From: Fictibacillus arsenicus
GTDB taxonomy: Bacteria; Bacillota; Bacilli; Bacillales; Fictibacillaceae
Direction of reading: 5' to 3'
DNA: 64,000 nucleotides
Assembly: GCF_001642935.1 (NCBI RefSeq)
Contig: NZ_CP016761.1
Span: 2,356,001 to 2,420,000, forward strand
The position numbers and the translations under genes are program-made. A model generated the notes under the pieces. That model worked only from the letters and a program-made list of their open reading frames with translations, did not search any database and was not told the DNA's origin. Shown here one piece after another: positions 33,969-41,998 of this stretch (its first letter is position 1; every line of letters starts with the position of its first letter).

Positions 33969-34787
33969 GTGAAAAAAGAAAAAATCACATTTATTGGTGC
34001 AGGAGCTATGGCGGAAGCGATCATGGAAGGGGTTATTAAAACAAATAAATGGCAAGCAAATCTTATCACGATTAAAAACCGCAGCAATTCTGGAAGGCTT
34101 AAAGAGCTTCAGACAAAGTACGGTGTAATCCCTGCTCCAACTATAAAGAAAGCAGTATCAGATGCTGAAATTATCATTTTAGCTGTTAAGCCAAAGGATG
34201 CTTCGCAAGCTGTCAAAAGTCTTGAACCTTTTATACAGAAAGAGCAGCTCATTATTTCTGTTATGGCAGGAATATCAACAGGAACAATTACAGAATGGAC
34301 GAATAATGAAAATCCTGTACTTCGGGCAATGCCTAATACATCAGCATCAATCGGATATTCTGCAACCGCTCTTTCCAAAGGTATATCTGCTTCAGATGTT
34401 CATGTACAAAAAGCAGTTGAGCTTTTTGAAACGATCGGAACCGTAACACTTGTGCCAGAGGATAAGCTTCATATCGTTACAGGGCTCTCTGGCAGCGGTC
34501 CTGCTTATATTTATTATATTGCAGAAGCGATGCAAAAAGCAGCTGAAGAATTAAGTCTGTCCCATGAAGAGGCTAAAACATTAATTTCTCAAACTCTCCT
34601 CGGCGCCTCTCTTATGTTAAAGAACACATCAGAATCTCCAATAGAACTCCGAAAAAAAGTAACAAGTCCTGGCGGAACAACTGAAGCGGGTATAGGAAAG
34701 CTGGATCAATACCAAGTACATGATGCTTTCATAGCTTGTATTAAGAAAGCAGTAAGACGATCTGAAGAATTAGGTAATATTAAATAA
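33969..34787 (+). CDS. proI: Pyrroline-5-carboxylate reductase (GTG start)
   Basis: Last step of proline synthesis: reduces pyrroline-5-carboxylate with NAD(P)H. 272 residues, with the Rossmann loop FIGAGAMAEAI at 7-17, the MPNTSA segment, and the C-terminal substrate site LSGSGPAY and TSPGGTTEAGI. The GTG 33969 has GGGAGG 7 nt upstream and lies just after the T-box terminator; in-frame codons further up fall inside the leader. The gene occupies the place of B. subtilis proI (yqjO). Confidence 0.95.
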   Translation: MKKEKITFIGAGAMAEAIMEGVIKTNKWQANLITIKNRSNSGRLKELQTKYGVIPAPTIKKAVSDAEIIILAVKPKDASQAVKSLEPFIQKEQLIISVMAGISTGTITEWTNNENPVLRAMPNTSASIGYSATALSKGISASDVHVQKAVELFETIGTVTLVPEDKLHIVTGLSGSGPAYIYYIAEAMQKAAEELSLSHEEAKTLISQTLLGASLMLKNTSESPIELRKKVTSPGGTTEAGIGKLDQYQVHDAFIACIKKAVRRSEELGNIK

Positions 34788-34789
34788 AT

Positions 34790-35128
34790 TTAACGGTCAG
34801 TTTCTTGAAAGGCTATTGTTTTAAATACACCATTAGGGGTCAGTGTAATGGTTATAATAACTCCTTTTTCAGTTGAACCTTTTTTGAGCCACAGCTTAAA
34901 CTTTTCGACAATATCTTCGTTTTGAGCTAAATTTCGACCCATATATAAATAATCAACGATATCGTAATCCGGATACCGTTTTCCGGTTTCGAAAACAGCC
35001 AGTCTTCCCCATTTTGCATAGGCTGGCTCCTGCATGCCAGGATATGCCGCGTGTACAGCGGGTTGAACATACGAAGATACTAGAACCCCGGCTAGCAGCA
35101 GTGGAAATATTTTAAGAAAAATTTTCAT
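34790..35128 (-). CDS. yqzG: Secreted YqzG-like protein (DUF3889)
   Basis: A 112-residue protein with an N-terminal signal peptide (MKIFLKIFPLLLAGVLVSS to about AVHAA) and a DUF3889 body showing YAKWGRLAVFETGKRYP, VDYLYMGRN and the beta-rich VIITITLTPNG end. Homologous to B. subtilis YqzG, which also lies by proI. Likely exported; function unknown. GGAGATGATGAA before the ATG. Confidence 0.82.
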   Translation of the reverse strand: MKIFLKIFPLLLAGVLVSSYVQPAVHAAYPGMQEPAYAKWGRLAVFETGKRYPDYDIVDYLYMGRNLAQNEDIVEKFKLWLKKGSTEKGVIITITLTPNGVFKTIAFQETDR

Positions 35129-35263
35129 TTCATCATCTCCTTTCGTTTATTTTGTTCAAAATTCCTTATTTTTTCTGCGAAAATTGCCGATTAGAAAAAA
35201 TTGACAAGCCCAGTCCCTGACTCTTATCATTTAAAGAAGAGCTAGATTTAGGGAGGGATTTAA

Positions 35264-35443
35264 GTGATAGAAACAGAAATTTCCCAAAGATACCTTGAAT
35301 TGCGCATTCAGTTTGAAAAGTTCACGAAACGATCTCTTACTGAAAAAGAGCTGGTTTTTATTCGCTGGCTTACTGAAAAAGGTGCCAACGTTGAAGAACA
35401 TAAAAGAGAAGAAACAAAAAAACGGTCAAAACGCCGAAAATAA
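35264..35443 (+). CDS. Small basic hypothetical protein, 59 residues (GTG start)
   Basis: Short frame with a strong ribosome site (GGGAGGGATTTAA then GTG) and a terminator just after the stop, so probably real. The protein starts MIETEISQRYLELRIQFEKF, has a helical middle and a very basic tail (EETKKRSKRRK). I do not recognise the family with certainty. The tail might bind nucleic acid or ribosomes, which is speculation. Confidence 0.65.
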   Translation: MIETEISQRYLELRIQFEKFTKRSLTEKELVFIRWLTEKGANVEEHKREETKKRSKRRK

Positions 35444-35447
35444 CCAT

Positions 35448-35485
35448 CTCCCCTCCTTGCAGCAGGAGGGGTTTATTTTATTTCC
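35448..35485 (+). terminator. Terminator after the small basic protein gene
   Basis: CCCCTCCTTGC and GCAGGAGGGG pair as a tight hairpin followed by TTTATTTTATTT. Confidence 0.85.
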
Positions 35486-35552
35486 CTTGCCAATTATTTT
35501 CGCCTATACTATCTATAACTAAAATGAACTGTCGAGGAAGGTGCTCATTTAA

Positions 35553-36317
35553 ATGACTTATATTTTTGCCCATAGAGGCTCAAGCAAAGATTGTCCTGAG
35601 AACACGATGGCAGCATTTAAAAAAGCTTTTGAAGACGGCGCAGATGGCATCGAACTCGATGTACAGCTCTCAAAAGACGGTGTTCCTGTTATTATTCATG
35701 ATGAAAAACTCGATCGGACTACCAATACAAAAGGCAATGTTGCAGATTTTACATATGAAGAACTTACAAAGATTGATGCGGGAAGCTGGTTTTCAAAGAA
35801 GTTTGGCAGTGAACATGTTCCATCACTGCAAATGTTTTTAGAGTGGATCGCTCCCCTGCCTATCCTTCTTAATATAGAGTTGAAAAATAATGTGATAGAA
35901 TACAGCGGTCTTGAAGATAAGACATTGCAGCTCCTGCACCAATATGGAATGGAGAAACGGACGGTCATTTCCTCGTTTAATCATTACAGCCTGGTGAAAA
36001 TCAGGAAGATGAATCCGTACATAGAAACAGCACCGCTTTATTCTTCGGGTATTTTTGAACCTTGGGAGTATGTTAGAGCGGTGTGTTCTCAATCCGCTCA
36101 TCCCAATTACAAGTCACTTCATCCATACATTTTGGAAGGATTTAAACGACATAATATACCGATACGTCCTTATACAGTGAACAGCCAAAAGTGGATGGCA
36201 TACCTGTTTGAATGGGGGATCGAAGCAATTATTACAGATTATCCAATAATCGCAAGAAATGTACGGAATGGCGATGGACCGGCTCCAAAAGGCAGATTTC
36301 TTCAAAAATGGTGGTAA
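35553..36317 (+). CDS. Glycerophosphodiester phosphodiesterase (YqiK-like)
   Basis: Cleaves glycerophosphodiesters to glycerol-3-phosphate and alcohol. 254-residue GDPD barrel: FAHRGSSKDCPENTMAAF with the first catalytic His, GIELDVQLSKDG with the metal Glu and Asp, and VIIHDEKLDRTT with the second His; the end IEAIITDYP is typical. No signal peptide, so cytosolic. GAGGAAGGTG before the ATG. Likely the yqiK counterpart. Confidence 0.92.
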   Translation: MTYIFAHRGSSKDCPENTMAAFKKAFEDGADGIELDVQLSKDGVPVIIHDEKLDRTTNTKGNVADFTYEELTKIDAGSWFSKKFGSEHVPSLQMFLEWIAPLPILLNIELKNNVIEYSGLEDKTLQLLHQYGMEKRTVISSFNHYSLVKIRKMNPYIETAPLYSSGIFEPWEYVRAVCSQSAHPNYKSLHPYILEGFKRHNIPIRPYTVNSQKWMAYLFEWGIEAIITDYPIIARNVRNGDGPAPKGRFLQKWW

Positions 36318-36367
36318 TTCGTTTTACAATGAATGAAACTAAAGTTTCTCTTTAGCAGATAAAGGAG

Positions 36368-37393
36368 ATGTTTATTATTCAACCGTTATTATTTGAACCA
36401 TATTCGATCCGGGGTGTTACTTTAAAAAATCGTATCGTTATGTCACCTATGTGTATGTATTCATGCTACGAACAAGATGGAATGGTAACACCCTGGCATA
36501 TGACTCATTACACGTCTAGAGCAGTTGGACAGACCGGTCTAATCATGACTGAAGCAGCAGCGGTAAGTCCTAAAGGGAGAATCAGTCCGGAAGACCTCGG
36601 TATCTGGGATGACAGTCATATTGAAGGGCTGTCTGGTCTTGTTAAGTCCATTCACGAAAATGGCTCTAAAGCTGCCATTCAAATTGCGCATGCTGGCCGT
36701 AAAGCAATGATTGACGGACCGATTATCGCCCCTTCAGCTATTTCGTTTTCGGATAAGATGAAAACTCCGGAAGAAATGACTTTGGAGCAAATCGAAGAAA
36801 CTGTAAATCAATTTAGAGCTGCAGCAAAAAGAGCTAAGACTGCAGGATTTGATGTCATAGAGATCCACGGAGCTCACGGATATTTGATTAACGAATTCCT
36901 GTCTCCGCTATCTAATAGAAGAACAGATTCTTATGGCGGGAATCAGCAAAAAAGATACCGTTTCCTGCAGGAAATCATTGCTGCGATAAGACTTGAATGG
37001 AACGGACCGCTATTTGTAAGGATTTCAGCGAATGATTATCATCCTGAAGGAAACTCCCCAGAAGATTATGTAACCTATGCTTCATGGATGAAAGAGGATG
37101 GAATCGATTTGATCGACTGCAGCTCCGGCGCAGTTGTTCCAGCAAAGATTAATGTATACCCAGGCTATCAAGTACCTTTTGCAGAAAAGATCAGGAACTC
37201 TGCAGATATCGCTACAGCTGCTGTTGGATTAATTACAACAGGACGCCAAGCAGAAGAGATTCTGCAGAACCAGAGAGCAGACTTAATCTTTATCGGCCGT
37301 GAGTTTTTAAGAGATCCTTATTGGCCTCGATCTGCAGCCGAAGATCTAGGAATCAACATCCAGAGCCCTAAACAGTATGAGCGCGGCTGGTAA
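36368..37393 (+). CDS. namA: NADPH dehydrogenase, old yellow enzyme family (NamA/YqjM)
   Basis: FMN-dependent ene-reductase, about 340 residues, TIM barrel. Signatures: [14 protein letters not shown] with the Cys that tunes FMN, the substrate pair His-x-x-His in QIAHAGRKA and [16 protein letters not shown], and [13 protein letters not shown]. The ATG used touches its GGAG; ATT codons at 36374 or 36377 have proper spacing, and the latter gives a protein aligning from residue 1 with YqjM. The exact start is therefore open. Confidence 0.93.
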   Translation: MFIIQPLLFEPYSIRGVTLKNRIVMSPMCMYSCYEQDGMVTPWHMTHYTSRAVGQTGLIMTEAAAVSPKGRISPEDLGIWDDSHIEGLSGLVKSIHENGSKAAIQIAHAGRKAMIDGPIIAPSAISFSDKMKTPEEMTLEQIEETVNQFRAAAKRAKTAGFDVIEIHGAHGYLINEFLSPLSNRRTDSYGGNQQKRYRFLQEIIAAIRLEWNGPLFVRISANDYHPEGNSPEDYVTYASWMKEDGIDLIDCSSGAVVPAKINVYPGYQVPFAEKIRNSADIATAAVGLITTGRQAEEILQNQRADLIFIGREFLRDPYWPRSAAEDLGINIQSPKQYERGW

Positions 37394-37407
37394 AAGAGTG
37401 TATGAAG

Positions 37408-37464
37408 ATAAAAAAACTGGCATCCACACCGAGTTAGCAGGTAGAGATGCCAGTTTTTTGTGAG
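37408..37464 (+). terminator. Terminator after namA
   Basis: AAAAAACTGGCATC and GATGCCAGTTTTTT form a perfect 14-bp stem around a loop of about 22 bases. Confidence 0.85.
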
Positions 37465-37745
37465 GTTATTTTCTAAAAGATTGTTGCTTTTGGTGGGGTT
37501 TTTGTAATTTGCCTCCATTGGCAGGTTGATTGGAGTGTAAGGTGCGAGACTCCTGCGGGATTAGCGTGCCATCTACTTGACTAATCTTCTCGAAAGGCAT
37601 GCGACGAGGAAGCTAGCTACGGTGAGATTTTCATGTAGACGCAGGAGCAGCGTTTCATATATCTTTCGCTGTGGCTCACCGCACGTCCCGCGGAAAGCGA
37701 GCATCCTGAAACGGAGATCAACTACCTTCAAAAACAACGAAGTTT
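37464..37745 (+). repeat. MITE-like repeat element, copy 4 (long form)
   Basis: Left arm TTTTCTAAAAGATTGTTGCT, core AGGTTGATTGGAGTGTAAGG and GAGACTCCTGCGGGA, right core CGGAAAGCGAGCATCCTGAA. The middle carries a module with GCGACGAGGAA and TGTAGACGCAGGAGCAG that recurs in copy 5. No gene is visible. Confidence 0.85.
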
Positions 37746-37784
37746 ATGAAAACAGATTTTGTGTAAGATGCCCTAAATTTCATT

Positions 37785-37875
37785 AATCCCACGGTTATTG
37801 CAAATAATCCCACGTTAATTTTAATAATCCCACGGGAAATAAACATAATCCCTCTGGAAAATCCTAAAAAACCAC
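37785..37875. repeat. Tandem array 2: four units of 20-21 bp (TAATCCCACG core)
   Basis: TAATCCCACG at 37785, 37806 and 37826 and a decayed TAATCCCTCT at 37847, with a trailing CCACGAG near 37872. The unit TCCCACGTTAATTTTAATAA differs at only two bases from a unit of array 1 read on the other strand. Lies between the convergent namA and PAP2 genes, beside element copy 4. Confidence 0.85.
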
Positions 37876-37919
37876 GAGTCGACAAAGTTCGGTATGTAGC
37901 AGCATCGAGCTCTTCAATT

Positions 37920-38564
37920 TCAGCTGCTCCATCTCATCTTTAACCATTTATAGAGCAAAACACATACAAGCAGCCACGTCCCGCCTGCAAGAAAACCTCC
38001 AAACACATCGGTTGGATAGTGGACACCTAAATATACACGGCTGAATCCCACCATAAAAATAAATAAGCTCGTAATGATATAAATTATTTTTTTATAGGGT
38101 TGCAGAAATGAATAATTTTGAACGAGTAAGTATGATAGCAATCCAAAAAAAGCGAGGGAGATCATCGCATGGCCGCTTGGGAAGCTGTAGCCTGTTATTT
38201 CGATCACACGGTCAAATTCGGGTCTGATCCTCTCAAACGATATCTTTAACCAATGGTTTCCGTATCTTACCCCAATTAAACATATCCCCAACACTAGTGG
38301 CTCTCTCCATTTTCTTTCAGCCAATAGCCAAATCACTGAAAAGAAAATCAAGACTCCATATTGGTACGGCCGGGAAGCTGCATCAGTAATAAATATAAAG
38401 AATGAATTTAATCGAGATTGATGCAAGTCTGATACATTCTTCATCGACCACACATCCACAGCTTCTATAAAGGGCTTGTGATACAGATAGGCGAACATCA
38501 TAAATAAAACCATAAAAACTGTAATTAAAATGAATGTTCTTTTCACGCTGTTATTTAGGGTCAT
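37920..38564 (-). CDS. PAP2-family membrane phosphatase
   Basis: A 214-residue membrane protein with about six hydrophobic segments and a complete phosphatidic-acid-phosphatase signature: KISFERIRP (KX6RP), PSGHAM, and SRVYLGVHYPTD (SRX5HX3D). It probably dephosphorylates lipid phosphates such as undecaprenyl-PP or phosphatidylglycerol phosphate. AGGAG precedes the ATG. It lies 15 nt downstream of dinB in the same direction, so it may be co-transcribed. Substrate not determined. Confidence 0.9.
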   Translation of the reverse strand: MTLNNSVKRTFILITVFMVLFMMFAYLYHKPFIEAVDVWSMKNVSDLHQSRLNSFFIFITDAASRPYQYGVLIFFSVIWLLAERKWREPLVLGICLIGVRYGNHWLKISFERIRPEFDRVIEITGYSFPSGHAMISLAFFGLLSYLLVQNYSFLQPYKKIIYIITSLFIFMVGFSRVYLGVHYPTDVFGGFLAGGTWLLVCVLLYKWLKMRWSS

Positions 38565-38579
38565 TAAAATTTCCAGCTC

Positions 38580-39758
38580 CTATTTATTTTTTCCCCTCTT
38601 GATTATTCCTTCACCATGTTTTCTTTCGATAGATGAAAGCACGTCATGCAATAAAGCTTCTTTTTCATTTTTTTCAACAGAGAATAGATCGAGCTGATAA
38701 GTAGCATTCTCTCTTTCCACAACCTCTGTTGCGGTTATTCCTAATAGTCTTACCGGTTCTCTGTTCCAGTGCTGCTTAAACAAATGCAAGGCTGTTTTTG
38801 AAATTTCATGTTGATCTTGAGTTGCATTTAGAAGCATCTTGCTGCGTGTAATTGTTTTCCTGTCGCTGTATCTAATAGTGATGGCAATAGTTAATGCCAC
38901 ATATCCTTTTGTCTTTAGACGTGTCATTACTTTTTCAGCGAGTCTTTTAAAAACCGGTTCTGCTTCACCTGTGCTTATAATATCCTCACTTAATGTTGTA
39001 GAACTTCCGATTGAACGATAATCACTTGCAGAGCTTGGATCGACGGGCCGCGAATCAATGCCGTTGGCTCTTTCCTTCATTTTTAAACCATTGATGCCAA
39101 AACGCTGTTTAAGTTCATAATCTGCCGCTTCCGCTAAGTCTTTAACAGTAATAATTCCGTACTTATTTAGTTTTTCTTCTGTTTTTTTTCCGATGCCATG
39201 CAGATCTCCTACTTTTAAAGGCCATAGATTTTGAGCAAGATCTCTTTTTCTTAGAACGGTGATGCCTAGCGGCTTTTTCATATCGGAAGCCATCTTAGCA
39301 AGAAATTTATTAGGTCCGATACCAATCGAGCAAGGAAGATTCAACTCATTCAAAAGCCTGTTCTGAATTTCTTCAGCTGTCTCCAAAGGCTGTTTGCATT
39401 CAGTCACATCCATATAGCCTTCATCAATTGAAACAGGTTCAACCCATTCTGTATATTCTTGCAGAAGCTGGAACATTCTCGAGGAATAACTTTTATAAGT
39501 TTCAAAGTCAGGCGGAACAACAATCAAGTTTGGACATAGCTTTCTAGCCTGCCAAAGCGGCATCGTCGTCTTGACTCCTTTTTCTCTTGCTTCATAGCTG
39601 CAGGTTACGATAATCCCTTTACGTTCCTCCACATTACCTGCCACAGCAAGCGGTTTTCCACGCAGATCTGGATTTTCTGCTATTTCAACGGATGCATAGA
39701 AGCTGTTCATGTCAACATGAAAAATGATTCTTCTTTTTGGCGTGGGGGATTGATACAA
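38580..39758 (-). CDS. dinB: DNA polymerase IV (DinB/PolY1), TTG start
   Basis: Y-family translesion polymerase of 392 residues. Motifs FHVDMNSFYASVE and SIDEGYMDVT give the three acidic active-site residues; HhH LHGIGKKTEEKLNKYG follows, and the C-terminus bears a clamp-binding peptide YQLDLFS. The TTG at 39758 has AAAGGAG 8 nt upstream. The only space for its promoter is the repeat element lying between it and the MarR gene. B. subtilis equivalent is yqjH. Confidence 0.94.
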   Translation of the reverse strand: MYQSPTPKRRIIFHVDMNSFYASVEIAENPDLRGKPLAVAGNVEERKGIIVTCSYEAREKGVKTTMPLWQARKLCPNLIVVPPDFETYKSYSSRMFQLLQEYTEWVEPVSIDEGYMDVTECKQPLETAEEIQNRLLNELNLPCSIGIGPNKFLAKMASDMKKPLGITVLRKRDLAQNLWPLKVGDLHGIGKKTEEKLNKYGIITVKDLAEAADYELKQRFGINGLKMKERANGIDSRPVDPSSASDYRSIGSSTTLSEDIISTGEAEPVFKRLAEKVMTRLKTKGYVALTIAITIRYSDRKTITRSKMLLNATQDQHEISKTALHLFKQHWNREPVRLLGITATEVVERENATYQLDLFSVEKNEKEALLHDVLSSIERKHGEGIIKRGKNK

Positions 39759-39770
39759 AATGAAAACTCC

Positions 39771-40100
39771 TTTTTTTAAAAGGCTGTTTTGGCAAACTTT
39801 GCAGCTCTTGAAAGTGGTTGATTTCCGTTACAGCATGCTCGCTTTCCGCGGGGCGTGCTGTGAGCCTCCTAGGCGCTTTGCACCCTTAGGAGTCTCACAT
39901 TTAAGGAGGTTCGTGTGCTTCTGCGTCTACAAGCAAAACAGCATCGAAGCGTGTTCCTCGTCGCTGCCTTGCAAGAAGCATATTCAGGTGGCTGGCACGC
40001 AGGAGTCTCGCACCTTACACTCCATCAACAAGTCAATGAAGAGAATGATTTAAATGAGCCAAAACCAACAATCTTTAGAGAAGAGCCTTTTAAAACTTAT
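39771..40100 (-). repeat. MITE-like repeat element, copy 5 (long form)
   Basis: Ends TTTTAAAAGGCTGTTTT and AAGAGCCTTTTAAAA make a clear terminal inverted repeat. Core GTGGTTGATTTCCGTTACAG and GGAGTCTCGCACC are conserved, and the inner module TGCTTCTGCGTCTACA with TTCCTCGTCGC is shared with copy 4. One end is within about 10 bases of the dinB ribosome site. No gene is seen in 39759-40155. Confidence 0.88.
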
Positions 40101-40143
40101 TTATTAGTATATGTTAGCGAATGAGCTTTAAAAACAAAAGAAA

Positions 40144-40175
40144 AAGACAAGGTATCTACCTTGCCTCATGCAGTC
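40144..40175 (-). terminator. Terminator after the MarR-family gene
   Basis: GCAAGGTA and TACCTTG pair on the minus strand and are followed by TCTTTTTCTTTTG. Confidence 0.7.
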
Positions 40176-40653
40176 TTTTTCCAGTATCCTCAACCCAATC
40201 AACAAATTCTTCGCCATGAAAATGCTTATTTAAATCCTTATGTAATTGAATAAGATCCCGATAAAATTCTCGTTTATCTCCATCTTCGAGCCACTTTTGC
40301 AGGAATCCATATATTTGGCAGTTGAAGCTTGTTGATTCCTTATGTTTTTCAATACCTTTTTCAGTTAAATAAACATAAGAGATACGGCGGTCATCATTCT
40401 TTTTCTCTAGTGTGACGAGACCTTTGTCTTTTAACCGTTTAAGCACCTGCATTACAGTGGAGACATCCCATAAACCGAAATAGGCGATCTTAGAGATTGT
40501 AATATCCTCTTCAAGAGAAACAATCCATAAAATATGCTGTTCTGCTTGTGTTAATCCGATTGCTTTTGCGGATTTCTGCCAGTCCTCTTCCAGGACTTTA
40601 TACACACCACGCATATAATTAACCATCATATGCATGTCCGATAACTGACTCAT
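40156..40653 (-). CDS. MarR-family regulator, Hpr/ScoC-like
   Basis: A 165-residue winged-helix regulator. The region LEEDWQKSAKAIGLTQAEQH, ILWIVSLEEDITISKIAYFG and the DDRRISYVYLTEKG wing resemble B. subtilis Hpr (ScoC), which represses protease and sporulation genes, but the long Hpr C-terminus is shorter here. GGGGGAGGAAATGGG precedes the ATG. It is transcribed towards dinB but ends at its own terminator. Targets unknown; calling it true ScoC needs phylogeny. Confidence 0.82.
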   Translation of the reverse strand: MSQLSDMHMMVNYMRGVYKVLEEDWQKSAKAIGLTQAEQHILWIVSLEEDITISKIAYFGLWDVSTVMQVLKRLKDKGLVTLEKKNDDRRISYVYLTEKGIEKHKESTSFNCQIYGFLQKWLEDGDKREFYRDLIQLHKDLNKHFHGEEFVDWVEDTGKRLHEAR

Positions 40654-40805
40654 CCCATTTCCTCCCCCGAAATAAGATTTTTAAAAATTACCAATATTTT
40701 CTTTTACATGATAAAAACATCTTACATAATGCTTAAATAGACTGTCAACTTTAAAAGATAAATTTGTTAATTTTTATGACAAAAACAGGCATCCTGACCT
40801 ATATA

Positions 40806-40842
40806 AAAACAAAAACTTGGCGAAAATTCGCCAAGTTTCGTC
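40806..40842 (-). terminator. Terminator after the YqjE-like peptidase
   Basis: AAACTTGGCGAA and TTCGCCAAGTTT form a perfect 12-bp stem with T-rich sequence following on the minus strand. Confidence 0.88.
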
Positions 40843-40850
40843 AATGTCAT

Positions 40851-41981
40851 TTAATTTCCAGAAGCAACTTCAATTACTGCCAGCACCATTTCTGCAGTTT
40901 TTGTCAGTTCTTCAAGAGGCATTCTTTCATTTGTTGTATGAATTTCCTCGTAGCCAACAGCAAGGTTTACAGTTGGGATCCCGTGACCTGCGATTATGTT
41001 AGCATCACTTCCGCCTCCGCTATGAAGAAGCCTGTGTGGACGACCAATCTTTTCAGCTGCTTTTTTAGCAATTTCAACAACATGGTCTCCATCACTAAAC
41101 TTAAATCCAGGGTACATCACTTCAACCTTTACGTCCGCACGTCCGCCCAGTTCAGCCGCAGCAGATTCATAGGCTTCTTTCATCTTTTGAGTTTGGGCTT
41201 CCATCTTTTCATGAATTAAAGAGCGAGCTTCTGCTAACACAAATACAGTGTCGCAAACGATATTTGTTTGTTCACCGTGACCTCCGCCATGGAAGTGTCC
41301 GATGTTTGCTGTTGTTTCCTCATCAATTCTGCCAAGGGGCATGCGTGAAATCGCTTTGGCCGCAATTGTTATAGCTGAGACACCTTTTTCAGGCGCTACA
41401 CCAGCATGTGCAGATTTACCGTAGATCGTTGCTCGTACTTTTGCCTGTGTAGGAGCTGCTACAATAATATCTCCAACAGGTCCGTCACTGTCTAATGCAA
41501 ACCCGTATTTTGCTGTGATTTTTGAAGCGTCCATTGCTTTTGCTCCGACTAGGCCGGATTCCTCACCAACTGTGATGATGAACTGAATATCGCCATGAGA
41601 AATATTTTTTTCTTTTAGTACTTTAATCGCTTCAAACATAGCAGCAAGACCCGCTTTATCATCTGCGCCAAGGATCGTTGTACCGTCTGTTACAACATAG
41701 CCGTCTTTAATAGAAGGCTTGATTCCTTTACCTGGAGTTACCGTGTCCATATGAGAAGTGAAATAAATTGTATCTACTTCCTTTTTGTTGCCTTTTAAAG
41801 TACAGATTAAATTTCCTGCTGCATGATCTGTTTTAGATTCAGCATTATCTTCATATACTTCGACTCCAAGCTCTTCAAACTTCTTCTTAAGTACGATTGA
41901 AATTTCTTTTTCATATCTTGTCTCAGAATCAATTTGAACAAGCTCTAAAAACTCGTTTAATAAACGATCAGCGTTTACCAT
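40851..41981 (-). CDS. yqjE: M20-family metallopeptidase, peptidase T-like (YqjE)
   Basis: A 376-residue zinc exopeptidase. Metal site residues lie in FTSHMDTVTPG, LGADDKAGLAA and TVGEESGLVGA, with LHSGGGSDANI near the C-terminus; a dimerisation domain sits between (GKSAHAGVAPEKGVSA). Likely a tripeptidase or aminopeptidase in the cytosol. ATG 41981 follows GAGGG; the longer frame to 42077 overlaps the carboxyltransferase gene. Downstream of the carboxyltransferase by 17 nt, as yqjE follows yqjD in B. subtilis. Confidence 0.9.
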   Translation of the reverse strand: MVNADRLLNEFLELVQIDSETRYEKEISIVLKKKFEELGVEVYEDNAESKTDHAAGNLICTLKGNKKEVDTIYFTSHMDTVTPGKGIKPSIKDGYVVTDGTTILGADDKAGLAAMFEAIKVLKEKNISHGDIQFIITVGEESGLVGAKAMDASKITAKYGFALDSDGPVGDIIVAAPTQAKVRATIYGKSAHAGVAPEKGVSAITIAAKAISRMPLGRIDEETTANIGHFHGGGHGEQTNIVCDTVFVLAEARSLIHEKMEAQTQKMKEAYESAAAELGGRADVKVEVMYPGFKFSDGDHVVEIAKKAAEKIGRPHRLLHSGGGSDANIIAGHGIPTVNLAVGYEEIHTTNERMPLEELTKTAEMVLAVIEVASGN

Positions 41982-41998
41982 ATGTATTCCCTCGTTTC

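Noticed and set aside
39950-39965. LexA-like CGAAGCGTGTTCC inside the repeat before dinB
   Set aside because: One base too short between half sites and a broken left half; it does not fit the Gram-positive SOS consensus.
40764-41219. Plus-strand open frame of 151 codons
   Set aside because: Antisense to the yqjE-like peptidase, whose own frame has all catalytic motifs and a ribosome site.
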